DNA of 64,000 nt from assembly GCA_020064725.1 (NCBI GenBank), contig JAGTWJ010000002.1:124001-188000 (forward strand), given 5' to 3'. This stretch comes from Drechslerella dactyloides. Taxonomy: Eukaryota > Ascomycota > Orbiliomycetes > Orbiliales > Orbiliaceae. Made by a program: the position numbers and the translations under genes. This document shows, in pieces, positions 38,483 to 49,841 of this stretch; position 1 is the stretch's first letter, and each line of letters begins with the position of its first letter. A model generated the notes under the pieces. The model was not told the origin of the DNA. It saw only the letters and a program-made list of their open reading frames with translations, and searched no databases.

Positions 38483-39285
38483 GTTGATGGTGCTCAGGGG
38501 GCTTGTCGACGACTCTCCTTCATTCCGCCCATTCCATCGCCCCTTCTCATCTCATCGACCCGTCGGTTGTTTTATACCAGCTCGCCGGGCCGTGAGAGGC
38601 GAACGTCCCAGAAGCACGCCGGCCAATTATAATTTCCACTGCATTGCTGCCGGCCGATCGTAGCCTGGAACGGGCAGCTCGTTGGCTCGCCAGCTGCAGC
38701 TGCTCCTCGGCGGGAGATATCGGCCCTGCTGGGCGAGAGCACTCGAAGGAGCACTACACGCTCACCTCGAGGACTTGGTGCTTCGTCCCTGCTTCTCTCT
38801 CTCCCTCTCATCGTCGTCATCTTCTCCCAGTGCCGTATCGTCCTCCAGCAGTTACCATCGTGCATCGTCCTCCAGCGGTTCTGCCTGCCTGCCTGTCTGT
38901 TCGCCCTTCTGGTCTGTCCAGTTACCGCCGTTGCCGTCGCTGTTGCTGTTGCTGTTGGATTTCCGGGGACCCGCTGCCGCTGCCGTCCTGTTGGATCAAT
39001 CGTCCAGCTGTCTTGTGCCCTCTGGCTTCCGTTTCTCGCTCGCGTCTACCGTTGCTGACCGTCTCAAAAGGATAGCCGCCCGTTGCTCTCGGCGCCTGGT
39101 TATTATAGCTCCCAGCTCCAGCTCCCTTGTCTCAGGTACCCGCCCTTAAGAGCTCGCCGCCCGTCCGCCAGGAACACTCGCAATCCACCTCGACCCTCTC
39201 CTCCGCTGTCCGTCTCGATTCGCTCCGACGACCGTCTGTTTCGATCCGGCCACCTCGAGTAGCGCTTTTGTTTGGATTCCCAGCC

Positions 39286-42178
39286 ATGGCGGCCGAGGAA
39301 GCACCCAAGCCTCTGGGCGAGATGAAGGAGATCGACCTCGACGACGAAGTTAAATCCAAGACCGTTGACACCAATCTGTCTGATGACGACGAACAAGCCG
39401 TAAGTTGATCCCGTTCCTGCTCCTGACCTGCTGCACCCCCCTTCTGCTTCGCTCGATCACCTACCCTGCCTCGGAGATGTCGACTGCTGCCGGCCAGCAT
39501 TATATCCACTCCCTCTGGGCGGCCGTCCACCAAGACGTAGTCCAAGCGATGGTTTGTCCGGTTTTCCCCTCGCAGCTCGATCTCCAAATCTCACATGCGC
39601 AGCTGCGGCCAAGTGGGCTGAGCTGAGCGGCCCGCCTACCATGAAAAGCCCTAAAAGCGCTCATCTCCAAACTCACGCTGCATCTTCCCGTTTACGGTCA
39701 CTGCCATCTTCCTCACGCGGCATCTCTAACGTTTTGTTGGTGGTTCTAGGAGTCGTTCCACTCGCCTGCTGCTTCCGAGCCGGCATCGCCTGCACAAATG
39801 AAGCGTGAACTTACCCCATCCGTAAAATCCACCGTGCACGATGACGACGGATCTTCTGTATCTTCTTCAGAATCTTCCGTCTCGAGCGAGCATTCGCCCG
39901 AATCAGACCCTGTCAAACAGGAGGGCAAGGAACGCCGGACGTCCACTGCGATCTCCACCACGTCGATGGACGAGATAGATCTCGTCGGGGAGGCCGCCGC
40001 CACCGCTTCCATAAAATCACGCTCGTCGGCGTCCTCCCAGTCGCCAAAGTCCACCCCCAAGACCGTCCCGACTCCTCCAGCTGCTGCTACCTCCAAGTTT
40101 TCGCTGCCATGGGGATCGTCCAATCCCCCGGCGCCCCCTGCCAAGGACACACCTGTTGCAGCTGCTGCTACCGCTGCGGACCCTAAGCCTCCCCAGAGAC
40201 GGGGCCCCTTCAGCTGGCTCTCGAGATCGAGCACGAGCTCGGCCCCTGCAACCACCTCTCCTCCAGCTACGAACGGGATCACCGGCGGCTTCTTCTCCAG
40301 CCGGCGAAACACCACATCCTCGACCACTACCACATCCTCCGTCACAACGCCTACGCAGAATGGCCCCTCTCTCCCTACTCTCAATGCCCCCAACATCCAA
40401 ACATTCCTGAACAAACCATCCGGGATGGACCTTACCCAACAGAGAATGGAGACGACCAAGGACACCCTGTCCCATGCCGACGCCAACCTGCAGGAAGAAG
40501 CCGTCAAGGGTATCAACTCCCTGCGGATCAGCTTCCAAAAAATCAAAGACAGCGGTGAAGCCGCGAGTTTCATGGAGCCCCAGAGCGCCGTCGACCCCCA
40601 AAGCCCGGCTTCCAGACCGGGCACCTCGTGCACGATGAAGTCGAGCCTCGGGGAAGAGGAGATCGACTGGGAGTTCTGGTCTTCCGTCGTCGAAGACTAC
40701 TACGCCGTGGCGGCCAAATCCTCGCACATGCTCACCGAGAAGGTGCAGGCTGGCATCCCAGCCACCATCCGTGGCACGGTCTGGCAGTCGATATCTCGCT
40801 CGAAGACCGAATCGATAGAGGCGATTTACAAGGAGTTCAACGCACTGCCGCAAACCCACGTGACAGCCATCCCGGTTCACCGGCCGCCATCGCTGCTCCC
40901 CGGCGACCCAGGCCCTCCCGCACCCGTCGAGTGTAAGACCGTCTCGCAGCTGGAGAAGGAGATCAAGAAGGACATGGGCCAGAGAACCAGCTTTGCAAAC
41001 TACAAGGGTTTCCGGCAGGAAGGCCTGATGGGGCTGATGAAGGCTTATGCCATCTACGATCCCGAGGTCGGCTACGTCCAAGGCATGGCCTTCCTCGGTG
41101 CCCCCCTGCTGCTCAACATGACGGAGGAAGAGGCGTTCTGCATGCTGGTCGAGCTGATGCGGACCTACTCTCTCCGAGACATGTTCACTCCAGGCATGAA
41201 GGGCCTCCATCTCCGGTTGTACCAGTACGACCGCCTTCTCGAGGATCTCTGCCCAGCCCTATCCGTCCACCTGAACCGCCGGAAGGCGCAGTCGAGCCTG
41301 TACGCGACACAGTGGTTCCTGACTCTGTTCGCGTACAAGTTCCCGCTGCAGCTCGTTCTCCGCGTGTACGATCTCGCGATCACAGAGGGTATCGAGGGTG
41401 CTGTCCTCAAGTTTGGCATCGCGTTGATGAAGAAGAACGAGGCGGCACTCCGACAGATCGACTCGCTCGAGGCGCTGCTGCCGTTCCTGCGCGAGAAGCT
41501 GTTCGATGCCTACATCGACAAGAACCCGAGCGCGAACAGCCTTAAGGAGGCTGGGTTTTTCGGCAACGGCGGCGAGAAGGAGATCTACAAGGCCAACGAG
41601 CTGGTCAAGGATGCCTGCGACATTGTCATCACGCCCGAGATGCTGCACAAGTACACTGTCGACTGGGTTGAGATGGACAAGCGCGAGATGGAGGAGATGC
41701 TTGAGAAGGAAGCGCTCAAGACCCAGAACGCGTTGCTCACCGCCAAGGTGAAGCAGCTGAGCAAGGAGATCGAAAGCTTGACGTCGGAGCACGTGCAGGT
41801 TGCGACGGACCTCGTGCATAAGAAGATGCATAACTCGCAGCTGCTCGACGAGAACGAAGGGCTCAAGGTGGAGGTTGAAGAGCTGAAGATTGTCATCGAC
41901 AAGCAGCCGAAGGAGGTTGAGGCCAAGCTGAAGGACGAGATGGAGCGGATCATGAAGAGGAATCTGGAAATCCACACCGAGAACCAGTCATTGGAAGACC
42001 AGATGCGCGAGATGGAGATGGAGCTTGTCGGCACCAAGATGAGCCTGGCGGAGGTAATTACTTTACACTTCCACGACGGACACGAACAAATATGCTAACG
42101 CTGAGTTTACAGATTACTGAGGCACATGAGCTGCTGAAGACCCGCTGGAACGAGTTGCGCAAGGCGCTGGGCGATTAG
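39286..42178 (+). CDS. TBC-domain Rab GTPase-activating protein (Gyp5/EVI5-like)
   Basis: Three exons (39286-39399, 39750-42053, 42113-42178) encode 827 residues up to the first stop. The N-terminal 350 residues are Ser/Pro/Thr-rich and disordered. The TBC domain spans about 370-600: IPATIRGTVW, then IKKDMGQRTSF carrying the arginine finger, GYVQGMAF with the glutamine finger, and LYATQWFLTLFAYKFPL. The last 150 residues are a charged coiled coil ending in LLKTRWNELRKALGD. This order matches Gyp5-type Golgi/secretory Rab-GAPs, which switch off Ypt1/Sec4-class Rabs. The stop is TAG directly followed by CAA TTA, after which the same frame stays open for 93 codons (separate entry). The ATG lies in a CAGCC-ATGG context after a long pyrimidine-rich leader. 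Confidence 0.9.
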
Positions 42179-42460
42179 CAATTACTGAGCCCCGCCACCC
42201 CAACCGGCAAGTACGCCGCAAGCGCCAAGAGCGGCGCTACTACACCGATATCTGCTTCTTATTCCCCCCTGCTGCACGAGAAGGACGGGTTCGCATTCCT
42301 CACCGCTGCGAGGACACGATCGAGATCGCCAGTGCCCATTTGTCTGACGCCGAATTCGGAAAAGTCGGAGTTCTATGTAGAGCAAGTACCACAACAAAAG
42401 CAGCAGCAGCAGCAAAAGACAGAGCCAAAAGCGAAGAAGAAGTGGGGGTGGTGGGGCTGA
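42176..42460 (+). other. In-frame extension after a leaky-type stop (UAG CAA UUA)
   Basis: The Rab-GAP stop codon TAG (42176-42178) is followed by CAATTA, the CAR-YYA context known to promote UAG readthrough. The frame then continues for 93 sense codons to TGA at 42458-42460. The extension is protein-like: Ser/Pro/Ala-rich at first (LLSPATPTGKYAASAKSG), then HEKDGFAFLTAARTRSRSP. It next has EKSEFYVEQV, a short Gln run and a basic, Trp-rich end (KAKKKWGWWG). Readthrough would give about 921 residues. The same TAG could alternatively serve as a 3' splice acceptor in phase 0 from the donor at 42054. That would replace the 21 residues of exon 3 with this tail. Which mechanism is used cannot be decided from sequence. 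Confidence 0.6.
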
Positions 42461-44509
42461 TAAGGGAGTGCTTTTGACTATTGGTTTTTCCTTGTTTTAT
42501 ATTATTGCCATTAGACCACTCCCTTATCTTGGAATGAGCTGAACGTTTTGTGTTTCTTTTCTTCTGGCGAGAGGATAATCATAGTTGTACTGTCTACCTA
42601 TTTCACCCTTTGCACCGTCTATCCCTTTCTTCCGTTCTTCAGTTTGCGGTTTACGGTTTTATGTCTTTTTTTTGTTTTTGTCTGTTGGTATTATTGTGTC
42701 ATTGGTACATGGCGAGCTACAGTGTACATCATGCGTATGCGATTGTTCTTCTCGACGATGTGTCTTTTGTTCTTGATGTTTGGCATTTTTCTTGGGCCAG
42801 CGGGGGCTTGCTTACATATCGATTGAGTCTTCTCTTATGAACATTTCCCTATGAAGTTGCTGCTGCTATCATGCTAGTGTCTTGTGGTCGTTTTCGTCGA
42901 TTGACTGCATGGTAAATTGTTGGTTTGCATGTCGACGTCTTGCAGGTTATACGTTACGTTACCGACGGCAATTAGTTGTAGTGTTAGTGCTGGTGCGAGG
43001 TCGAGGTGGAGGGACAAAATGTGTAGTATAGCGTGCGCATGACTAGTATAGAATAGAACTCGAGAGTGCTCCGACCAATTTTTTCATATGATATGTAGTA
43101 ATATCTAATGGTGTATGCTGCGCATGAAGGCATAAGGTCGGAATCGGGTATTATGCTTGCGAGTGCGTTCAGCGCTCCATCAGGGGATTTGACGCTGCAG
43201 GGAGCTATATCCCCCTGTTTGCTACCGGATTGGGACGCCTGTTGCATTTTCAAATGGCCAACGCAAGGCGAATGTGGATGCATTGTGCAGAATGCACGGT
43301 CTTGATTTTCGATATTCTATCGATCCACACTTGCATGTGATATAGCGCCTGGCTTTGAGGTATGTTACCGCCTTTGATGGGCCTCGTTCGGCTCATCGGC
43401 ATGGGGAGGAGTTACCCGGCCTCGTATATGCGTAATCAGCGCGACCCGCATGGAGCGAGTGGCACGATGTACGTACGTGTAGGATTGTCACTTAGCAGTA
43501 TCTGCAGGTGGATTCCTATGATATACGTTACATGCATGAGTTCGTTAAATATTGCATGCCTGACTCAGGGTTTGGCGTGTATTCTAGATATCTTGAATCG
43601 TCGAAATTCTGCGGACATCGACTGATCTATGTTAAACTGTGCCTGGGATTTACCCCCCTCGGTATCTTATATCGTATTTTATACCCAGATCTTGCCTGAA
43701 TTCGAGAATTGTTCTAGAATCGCAGCATCATAATACCCAGCGGCAGGAAGAATTGGCCACGATGTCGGATCACCGGGTGTTCTCACTGCCGCTGCCTCGT
43801 GCGTGTATATAATGCCGATGGGCTGACTCGACTCCCTACAGCCTCCTGATAGTTAGCAGGTAGTATCACACCCAGGCTGACATCGTTCGCATGAATCCTT
43901 CGCGGCGTCGACCCGGCTCGGCGACGGTGCATGACGGAGGCGTGGCGTCAAGCCAAGCGGCCGCGGAGGCGCGAACAAAGGCTGTGCGACTCGCCAAACC
44001 GGCGTCCCGCACACCCGGGACATTAACATTTGCCATCGCCCGCGAGACCGGGCCAGGACACCTGCATCCGTGCTTCCTTTTGCCATCGTGTAGTATCCTG
44101 TACGTTAGAGGGCAGAATCCCGGTTAGTCAGCAGGTGTCGCATTTTGGCGCCGCAACGCAGTTTCCATGCCAAGCGGGCGCGCAGATTTGACGGCGGCGG
44201 CGGCGCGCGGCGGCCGCTTCGAAATTTGCGGACATAAACAGTGCGGCCTGCCAGCGTGATTATTTACTCGTCGCCGGTGGAGACCGACTGGCTGTCTCTG
44301 TCCCTCAACTTCAGTCCGTTCAGCATGACGTTGACAGCGGCCGCCCCTTCCTGACTGACGGTCGTGCTGGCTGTTCCCCTCCTCCTGACAACGTACCCTC
44401 CCCTCCTCATCGCATCCACTCGATTGTCCGCGACTGACCCACGCTGCTTGCCCGCATCGTGAGTGCTCGTCATACCTTACGGCCGTCATCGACAGACCCC
44501 TCCCTCGCA
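42461..44509. other. 3' flank of the Rab-GAP gene and upstream region of the next gene
   Basis: The left part is T-rich on the + strand and is probably 3' UTR. The middle (about 43,000-43,800) is of mixed composition with many ATGs and no long protein-like frame. The right end is GC-rich promoter/5' UTR of the gene at 44510. Confidence 0.45.
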
Positions 44510-46524
44510 ATGGGCAATACAGCGTCCAGACCCGCCGCGAGTCAATCCGTGGCCGCCAGAGCAAAGGGGACCAGGAAGCAGCGGCCATCGATCCTCACCA
44601 AGATGTCCCACCCGTCGCTCTTCTTCAAGGACTCCAGCCGCTTCAGCTCCGGCCCCGGTGGGCGTAGCAATGCTCATGGCAACGGCCCCGCGACACCCAC
44701 CGACGTCACATTGGTGCTGCAGGATGAACGACGCGTGCGCAAGATCGAGGCGTATGCGGTGTTCAAACGCCAGGACCCGGCGTTGGACGACGCCGTCGAC
44801 CTGCTGCGGAACATGAGGCCTAAGCAGCGGCTGCATATCAAGAACCTCGTCGAGAGCATCATCCAGTGCGGCGGCTCGGGGCGTATCACGAGAGATGCCA
44901 AGTATGATGAACTCATCAGAATGGCGTTGGGACAGCTGTGCATCGACCGGGCGTTGGAGGAGCCGGAGGAATGGAGCGAGGAGACCCGCATGTGGGAGAT
45001 GAAAAAGTTCGCCGGACTCATGTTCTACGCGCTCAAGCTCGTGGACGCCGGTATTATGGGTCAGTCTAAAACCTATGCGTGAGAACGAACAGTCAGCCCT
45101 AACGATTATATATACGACTTGTAGAACACTCGGAGACAATACCGGACTATCTCCTCCGCAAGAGCAAGAACCGGCTCGTCCCTCCCGTCACCGTCGTCAG
45201 CACATACACCCCGGACGGGAGGGACCTCCGCTCGCACATCGAGAAATACACCCCGCAAATCTTCAACGCCAGCAACTGGACGAAAATCGCACCCCTGATG
45301 TGGCTCATCCAGCCAAAGTACTCGGCCTACCGCGACGACTCCTCGCCGCCCTCGGGAACCGCCACGGAGCCGCAGCCAAAGTTCCTACGACCCAAGATTA
45401 TCGCCATCGAGATCCCCGGAGAGACGTACCTCCTCTACCGCTTCTTCCCGTTCCACAATACCGCGTACGAGCAATTCCTCGCCTCGGTAGCCCCGCTGTC
45501 CGACGTTGTCGGCACGCAGCTCAACAACCAGCAGATCAAGGCGCTGATGGACGCGGACCCGGAGTGCCACGCCAAGAGCGACCCGGTCGATGCTAATCGC
45601 TTGATGATGGCGTGGGCGGGAGATACGCGCAACGGCAGCCTGGCGGGCGAGGTGCGGTTCGCGCTGGCGTGCTGCGAGCGGGGCGTGGAAGTGTGCACGA
45701 CGATCCAAGAGGCGGGGTGGCTAGCGCTATGGGGCAACCACGAGGAGGGCGAAGTGAGTAGAATGTTTCTCCGGCACCCTCTCTACATCCACTTATAATC
45801 CGAATCCACCATGCATGTATCTTTTGTGTACGGTACAGATCGATTTCGTTTTCTCTCCTTCGTTGGGGGGTTTGTCTTTCTTTTGTCTATCGTTGGTGGG
45901 ATTGATTGATTGTGCGTGCATGTGCCGGAGCTGATGGGTGCGCGGGTGAGTATAGGCGCCGCAGATCTGGTCATAGTACGGCTTTGTGATCGCGGAAGCA
46001 ACCTGGGAAGCGGAAGACACGCTGCTGGACTTCCTTCGGCCAGGGTCTGAGATACCCTGGGAGGGCGTTGGATGGCAAGCGGGACAGAGCCCACCCCTGA
46101 ACGGTATGTGCCACGCCTGCAATCGATCAATCGTAACGACCGTTACGACTGCAATGAGTGTTCGATTTTTATATTTCTTCTACCCCTATTTGTTGATGGT
46201 TGTTTGCATGCGTGCAAGTTCTGATTTTGGGTGGTTTTGCTTTTTCAAGACGATGATAACGATGGTAATGACGACGGGGACGGCGAGGAAGTGCGCGAGG
46301 TCTATCGAAGACTGTCCGTAGACACGAGCAGACAGATGCTGGGTGTGCTGAACGGGCACCGCAACCAGTGGATACTGCAGTTGGGGAGTGCGTATCCCGA
46401 GCCGGTGGTCGTGCCGATGGAGCAGCAGCATCGGATTGCGAAGGCTGTGATTCGACGGTTCAAGGACGGGAAGACGTACGAGGATTGGAAGAAGCCTAAA
46501 ACAAAAACCGAAGAACGCACCTGA
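44510..46524 (+). CDS. Predicted N-myristoylated protein, 526 aa, function unknown
   Basis: Four exons (44510-45059, 45125-45753, 45977-46103, 46250-46524) give 526 residues, with all junctions in phase. The start MGNTASRP is an excellent N-myristoylation signal (Gly2, small residue at 5, Ser at 6), so the protein is probably tethered to membranes. After a basic Ser-rich stretch there is a well-ordered region. It includes DAVDLLRNMRPKQRLHIKNL and a stretch around HSETIPDYLLRKSKNRLVPP, and ends with WLALWGNHEEGE. The third exon encodes YGFVIAEATWEAEDTLLDFL. An Asp/Gly-rich acidic linker then leads to a final helical part (RRLSVDTSRQMLGVL). I do not recognise a family. It looks like a conserved fungal protein rather than a chance frame. 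Confidence 0.75.
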
Positions 46525-47011
46525 GGCATGCATGCATGTGTGGACGCTGGTGCTATAGCGCTAGCGTGCTGCCGAGTAGGTTGTCGGTCGTCGGTTCTAT
46601 ACGATATGATATGACGAAGGTGGAATGTCTGGCGTTTTGGGCGTTACTTTACACGCGTGTGCTTTTTTGATGGCCTTTTTTCTTCTTCTTCTGTTTATGA
46701 CGTACGGTATGAATCAATGGATAATTAGATGAGGTGGTGTATAACTTATCTGAGCCGGTATGAGCTCCTGAATTCGCAGTAAGCTTTACGTACAAAACGT
46801 GATGTATGGCTGCAGTCAAGCCGTGTATATTGGTAGATACGCTCTGGTGCCATTATGACATCGAGGCTAGCCGTTCAATGCTCATGGTATGTACTCTGAT
46901 ATCATGGTATATATGTACAAGACTCGCATACGCTCAATATATACACAAATGCGCATATGACTTCTCAAATAGAGCCATGTGGGGGAATCTAGACTCGACT
47001 CATAGTTCAGT
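46525..47011. other. Convergent intergenic region
   Basis: Spacer between two converging genes, with T-rich sequence just after the + strand gene that suits a 3' UTR. No gene is seen. Confidence 0.5.
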
Positions 47012-48819
47012 CTAGCTGTGCTGAGGGCGCTCATTAAGTCTTTGAAGAAGTTGAAATAGCCTTGGCATTCCTACCTCAGCCTCAGCCCCCGAGGCCATCG
47101 TCGGGGCATCGGAGCTCCAGGCCTTCCGTAGCAGTCTTCCGATCTCATTGCCTTCCGGAGCCCTGGCCTGGACCGTCGCGTTCGCCAGCAGCTGCTTTGT
47201 AGGCACACGGGGCGTGGAGTCCCCGGAAGTATGAGGTCCGGTACGAGATCGCCTTTTCCCTTTAGCCTTCGCCGGGCGAGGCTGCGCTTCTGCTTCCCTC
47301 GTGGGATCCTTGACGGCGTCCAGCTGATAGTGGACGGCTGTGAAGAAAATGTCGGCGTACAGGCGCTCGAACCATTCCATGTCGTGGGCGTCGTATAGGT
47401 ACGGTGACAAGTTGTCACGCTGCCCGCTTGTGATGACTCCCGTCTCCCCCAGCAGTTTCCTGCCCAGTAGAATGGGCATGCTGCGGGCTAGAAGCGCGAC
47501 GCCGGAGTCTGCAAAATCGGGCTCCCGAGAGCAGCTGTCGTACCAGTCGCGTACCTTACGAAATCGTTCGATGGCACGGTGGACCTGTACCGGTTTGACG
47601 AGCGGGGTATACCTTGTTGCGAAAGCGTGCAGGCTCCGCTGCTGCTCCAGGCGCTGCTTTAGGTAGTCTAACCCCTCGGGAGCGATGGTGAATTTAGTGT
47701 GCAGCTGAAGCCGCAATGCGGCGAGCAGGTGTATGATGTCGGACGTGTCTTCCACCCGCCTCATGATTGCCTACTAATCGTGCAGGAGCGGTTAGAAGCG
47801 GTGCTGCAAACGGGAGATGTACAGTGTATATGATTGCGGATACGTACCACACTCAACGCTGATGGGGCGGCGGTGATGAGATTCCTTGACAGGATCGAGG
47901 AGATTGCGGTTTTGAAGAAATGGTGCCCGGCGTGGCGATATCGCTCGTATCTGAGGACGTATTCCCTTGCCTCGGCGATGATTTCCATCGGCGGATGCCA
48001 GAAATCGTAGCGACAGTCGTACTGGATTACGTCCGGGATGATTGGTTCTGCGGATTCCCGTACCGATGGCAGTTGGTGGGCTCCGACCTTTTTCCGCGTC
48101 CATCCCATTGCTTTTGCCGATTCCATCAACCGCTCTGTTAACGGAGGGTAGAGATTCTGCGGCAATTCGACGTGCGATCTGAAGAGAGGGTCTTCAGAAC
48201 GGCTGTCGGCAGCGTTGGGAGACCGCGCGGGTTGGAAGAGTGTATCTGGTGCCGTGCGGTATATCGGCTCCGTTGGCAACCTACTCCCCAGGGCATTCGA
48301 GTCGCTTTCGGACGCCAATGACTCCTGCGCTTTAGCCTCGAAGCTAGGCATAGCGCTTGGCTTCGAGGCTACCTGCGTCTGCGTATCGGCTGCTACGACT
48401 TCGGGCTCCACATGCTGCAGTGCAGGATCCTTGGACCACTTGCGGCTTCGCCAGACACCTATTCCGATCACCGGCTGCCGGGAGGTTGCGTCCGCAAGAC
48501 TCTCCGCTTGTGGGGCGCCCACGCGCCCGAATGGGCGTTCGGGCGGTACGGGTACGGACCGCGGCGACAGCTCGGCATGGTACTCGCGGGGTGGATGATT
48601 GACACCAGAAACGTTCTCTCGTGCAGCACTCGGTCTGTACTCCCGTGGGAGGAGCTCAGGACCTGCCGGCCTCGAATGCTGAAATTCGTGCAATCGTCGT
48701 CGTGGAGCCGGGCGATAGCAGGCGCCGTGGCTGGCGACAGCGGACGGCGACCAGGGGAGAGCGGAATGCTGCAGTGTCCGTCGCAACCGTGGGCCCCTCG
48801 CGCGGGGTATAGGTTGCAT
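47012..48819 (-). CDS. Unidentified protein, about 576 aa, N-terminus uncertain
   Basis: Two exons, 48819-47848 and 47770-47012, joined by a GTACGT donor and a TAGTAG acceptor. The N-terminal half is Pro/Arg/Ser-rich and probably disordered. The ordered part runs across the intron: DFWHPPMEIIAEAREYVLRYERYRHAGHHFFK, read as two adjoining pieces, then a helical region (RRVEDTSDIIHLLAALRLQL) and a basic linker. It ends with GMPRLFQLLQRLNERPQHS. I do not recognise a family. The start is doubtful: another ATG at 49028 opens a different frame with plausible content (TPPVLRKVRFHDTILSIKTR), and no good donor links the two. A frameshift in GC-rich sequence or a missed exon is possible. Confidence 0.55.
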
Positions 48820-49242
48820 TGAAGCCGACGATGGAGCTGCGGGTCGTCAGCCGGCCAGCAGGTCGCAGGGTGCCGCCGGCCGAGGTGGATCGGATGCTCG
48901 CCGGGGGCGCTCTGCGGTCGGGTTTTGATAGAGAGAATGGTGTCGTGAAAGCGGACTTTTCGCAGGACGGGCGGCGTGACAAGGAACGTGTTGTTTGGCG
49001 TTAGAAGACCCGCGGCTTGCGGCAGCATCTTATCTAATCGATCTCCCGCCCAGGCATCTCACTGTCCGACGAGGCGGTGTGAGGAAGTTTGCAATTGACG
49101 GCTGAGTGCTGCTATTTCGCAGGAAGACGTGCAAGTTGGGTGTTCCCGTGAAGATGTCGGTGCATGCTGTGGTTTTGAATGTCTGAGGCTTCTGTGCGGG
49201 ACAGCATCATATGCCGCAATTCAACACGCTCTCCGTCAGCCA
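48820..49242. other. Upstream region with overlapping open frames
   Basis: This stretch lies upstream of the minus-strand orphan gene. It is GC-rich up to about 49,030, with two minus-strand frames overlapping the annotated start, then turns into ordinary spacer before the tRNA-Gln gene. Confidence 0.4.
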
Positions 49243-49337
49243 GGTTGAATAGTGTAGTTGGTTATCACATCGGATTTTGATACAGGCTCGCCTGTTAAAA
49301 TCTTCCGGGAACTTGGGTTCGAATCCCAGTTCGACCT
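49243..49337 (+). tRNA. tRNA-Gln (anticodon UUG) with a 22-nt intron
   Basis: The acceptor stem GGTTGAA (49243-49249) pairs with TTCGACC (49330-49336), one G-T pair included. The D arm is GTGTAGTTGGTTATCAC. The anticodon stem TCGGA pairs with TCCGG (49304-49308) and the loop reads TT-TTG-A plus T. The T arm is TTGGG-TTCGAAT-CCCAG. A 22-nt intron (49281-49302) sits after base 37, and its AAAATC pairs with GATTTT of the anticodon arm, as splicing endonuclease substrates do. A T run follows directly. Confidence 0.9.
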
Positions 49338-49341
49338 TTTT
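49338..49341 (+). terminator. RNA polymerase III terminator of tRNA-Gln
   Basis: The mature 3' end is followed at once by four T residues, the minimal polymerase III stop signal. Confidence 0.7.
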
Positions 49342-49841
49342 GCTCCTTCGGGCTCGAGTTCTTCCTTTTTTGCCGGTGGGTCTGGGCTGGACAAACGTCA
49401 GGAGTTGCATGGGTGCGGTTGCGGAGCGCATTGAGCACTCCAAGCGGCCTGGCATTCGGACCACATTTCTGGAGTGCAGTTGATGTGAAGTGCAACATTG
49501 TTTTTTTTGGAGACAGCGGGTAGGCATTTGATGCTGATTGAGATAAGAGAGCACGTCTTTTCGATCTGTGGCGGACGGTCTGAAGTCGCTGGGTTTCCGG
49601 TCTTGTATAAACCTTAAGGCCGCTGTGACCGCTTGCAATATCTGGCGGGTATATCGATACATATCAACATCGACATTGCAATAGCGCAACCGAACATCCC
49701 AATATATTAATAAGACTTTATTATTCAAATATCTAACTGATGGTTAATTGAATAGCCAGAAACAGCACCCGAATTTATAAATTTATACTACCTCACAATA
49801 CCGGTGTTACTGAAATTCAGTGAATGACATGGACTGGTTTG

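Larger units (their letters stand above)
34010..39285. other. Long divergent intergenic region between Tom1 and the Rab-GAP gene
   Basis: About 5.3 kb with no convincing coding frame. The left part is the promoter and 5' UTR of the ligase gene, with CT/GA-rich tracts. The right part, from about 37,500, is strongly pyrimidine-rich on the + strand and full of simple repeats, as in long fungal 5' UTRs. A donor-like CAG/GTAGGT at 37,872-37,880 could belong to a non-coding 5' exon of the Rab-GAP gene. A minus-strand frame of 251 codons at 36,730-37,485 is low-complexity and not protein-like. Confidence 0.45.

Noticed and set aside
40017..41210. 397-codon frame on the minus strand within the Rab-GAP gene
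   Set aside because: It is the antisense shadow of a GC-rich coding exon; the + strand frame has a clear TBC domain.
42113..42178. A short intron removing the Rab-GAP stop codon within the last exon
   Set aside because: The only nearby GT (GTTGCG) would give an intron of about 25 nt, too short to splice. Readthrough or the alternative acceptor at 42178 remain.
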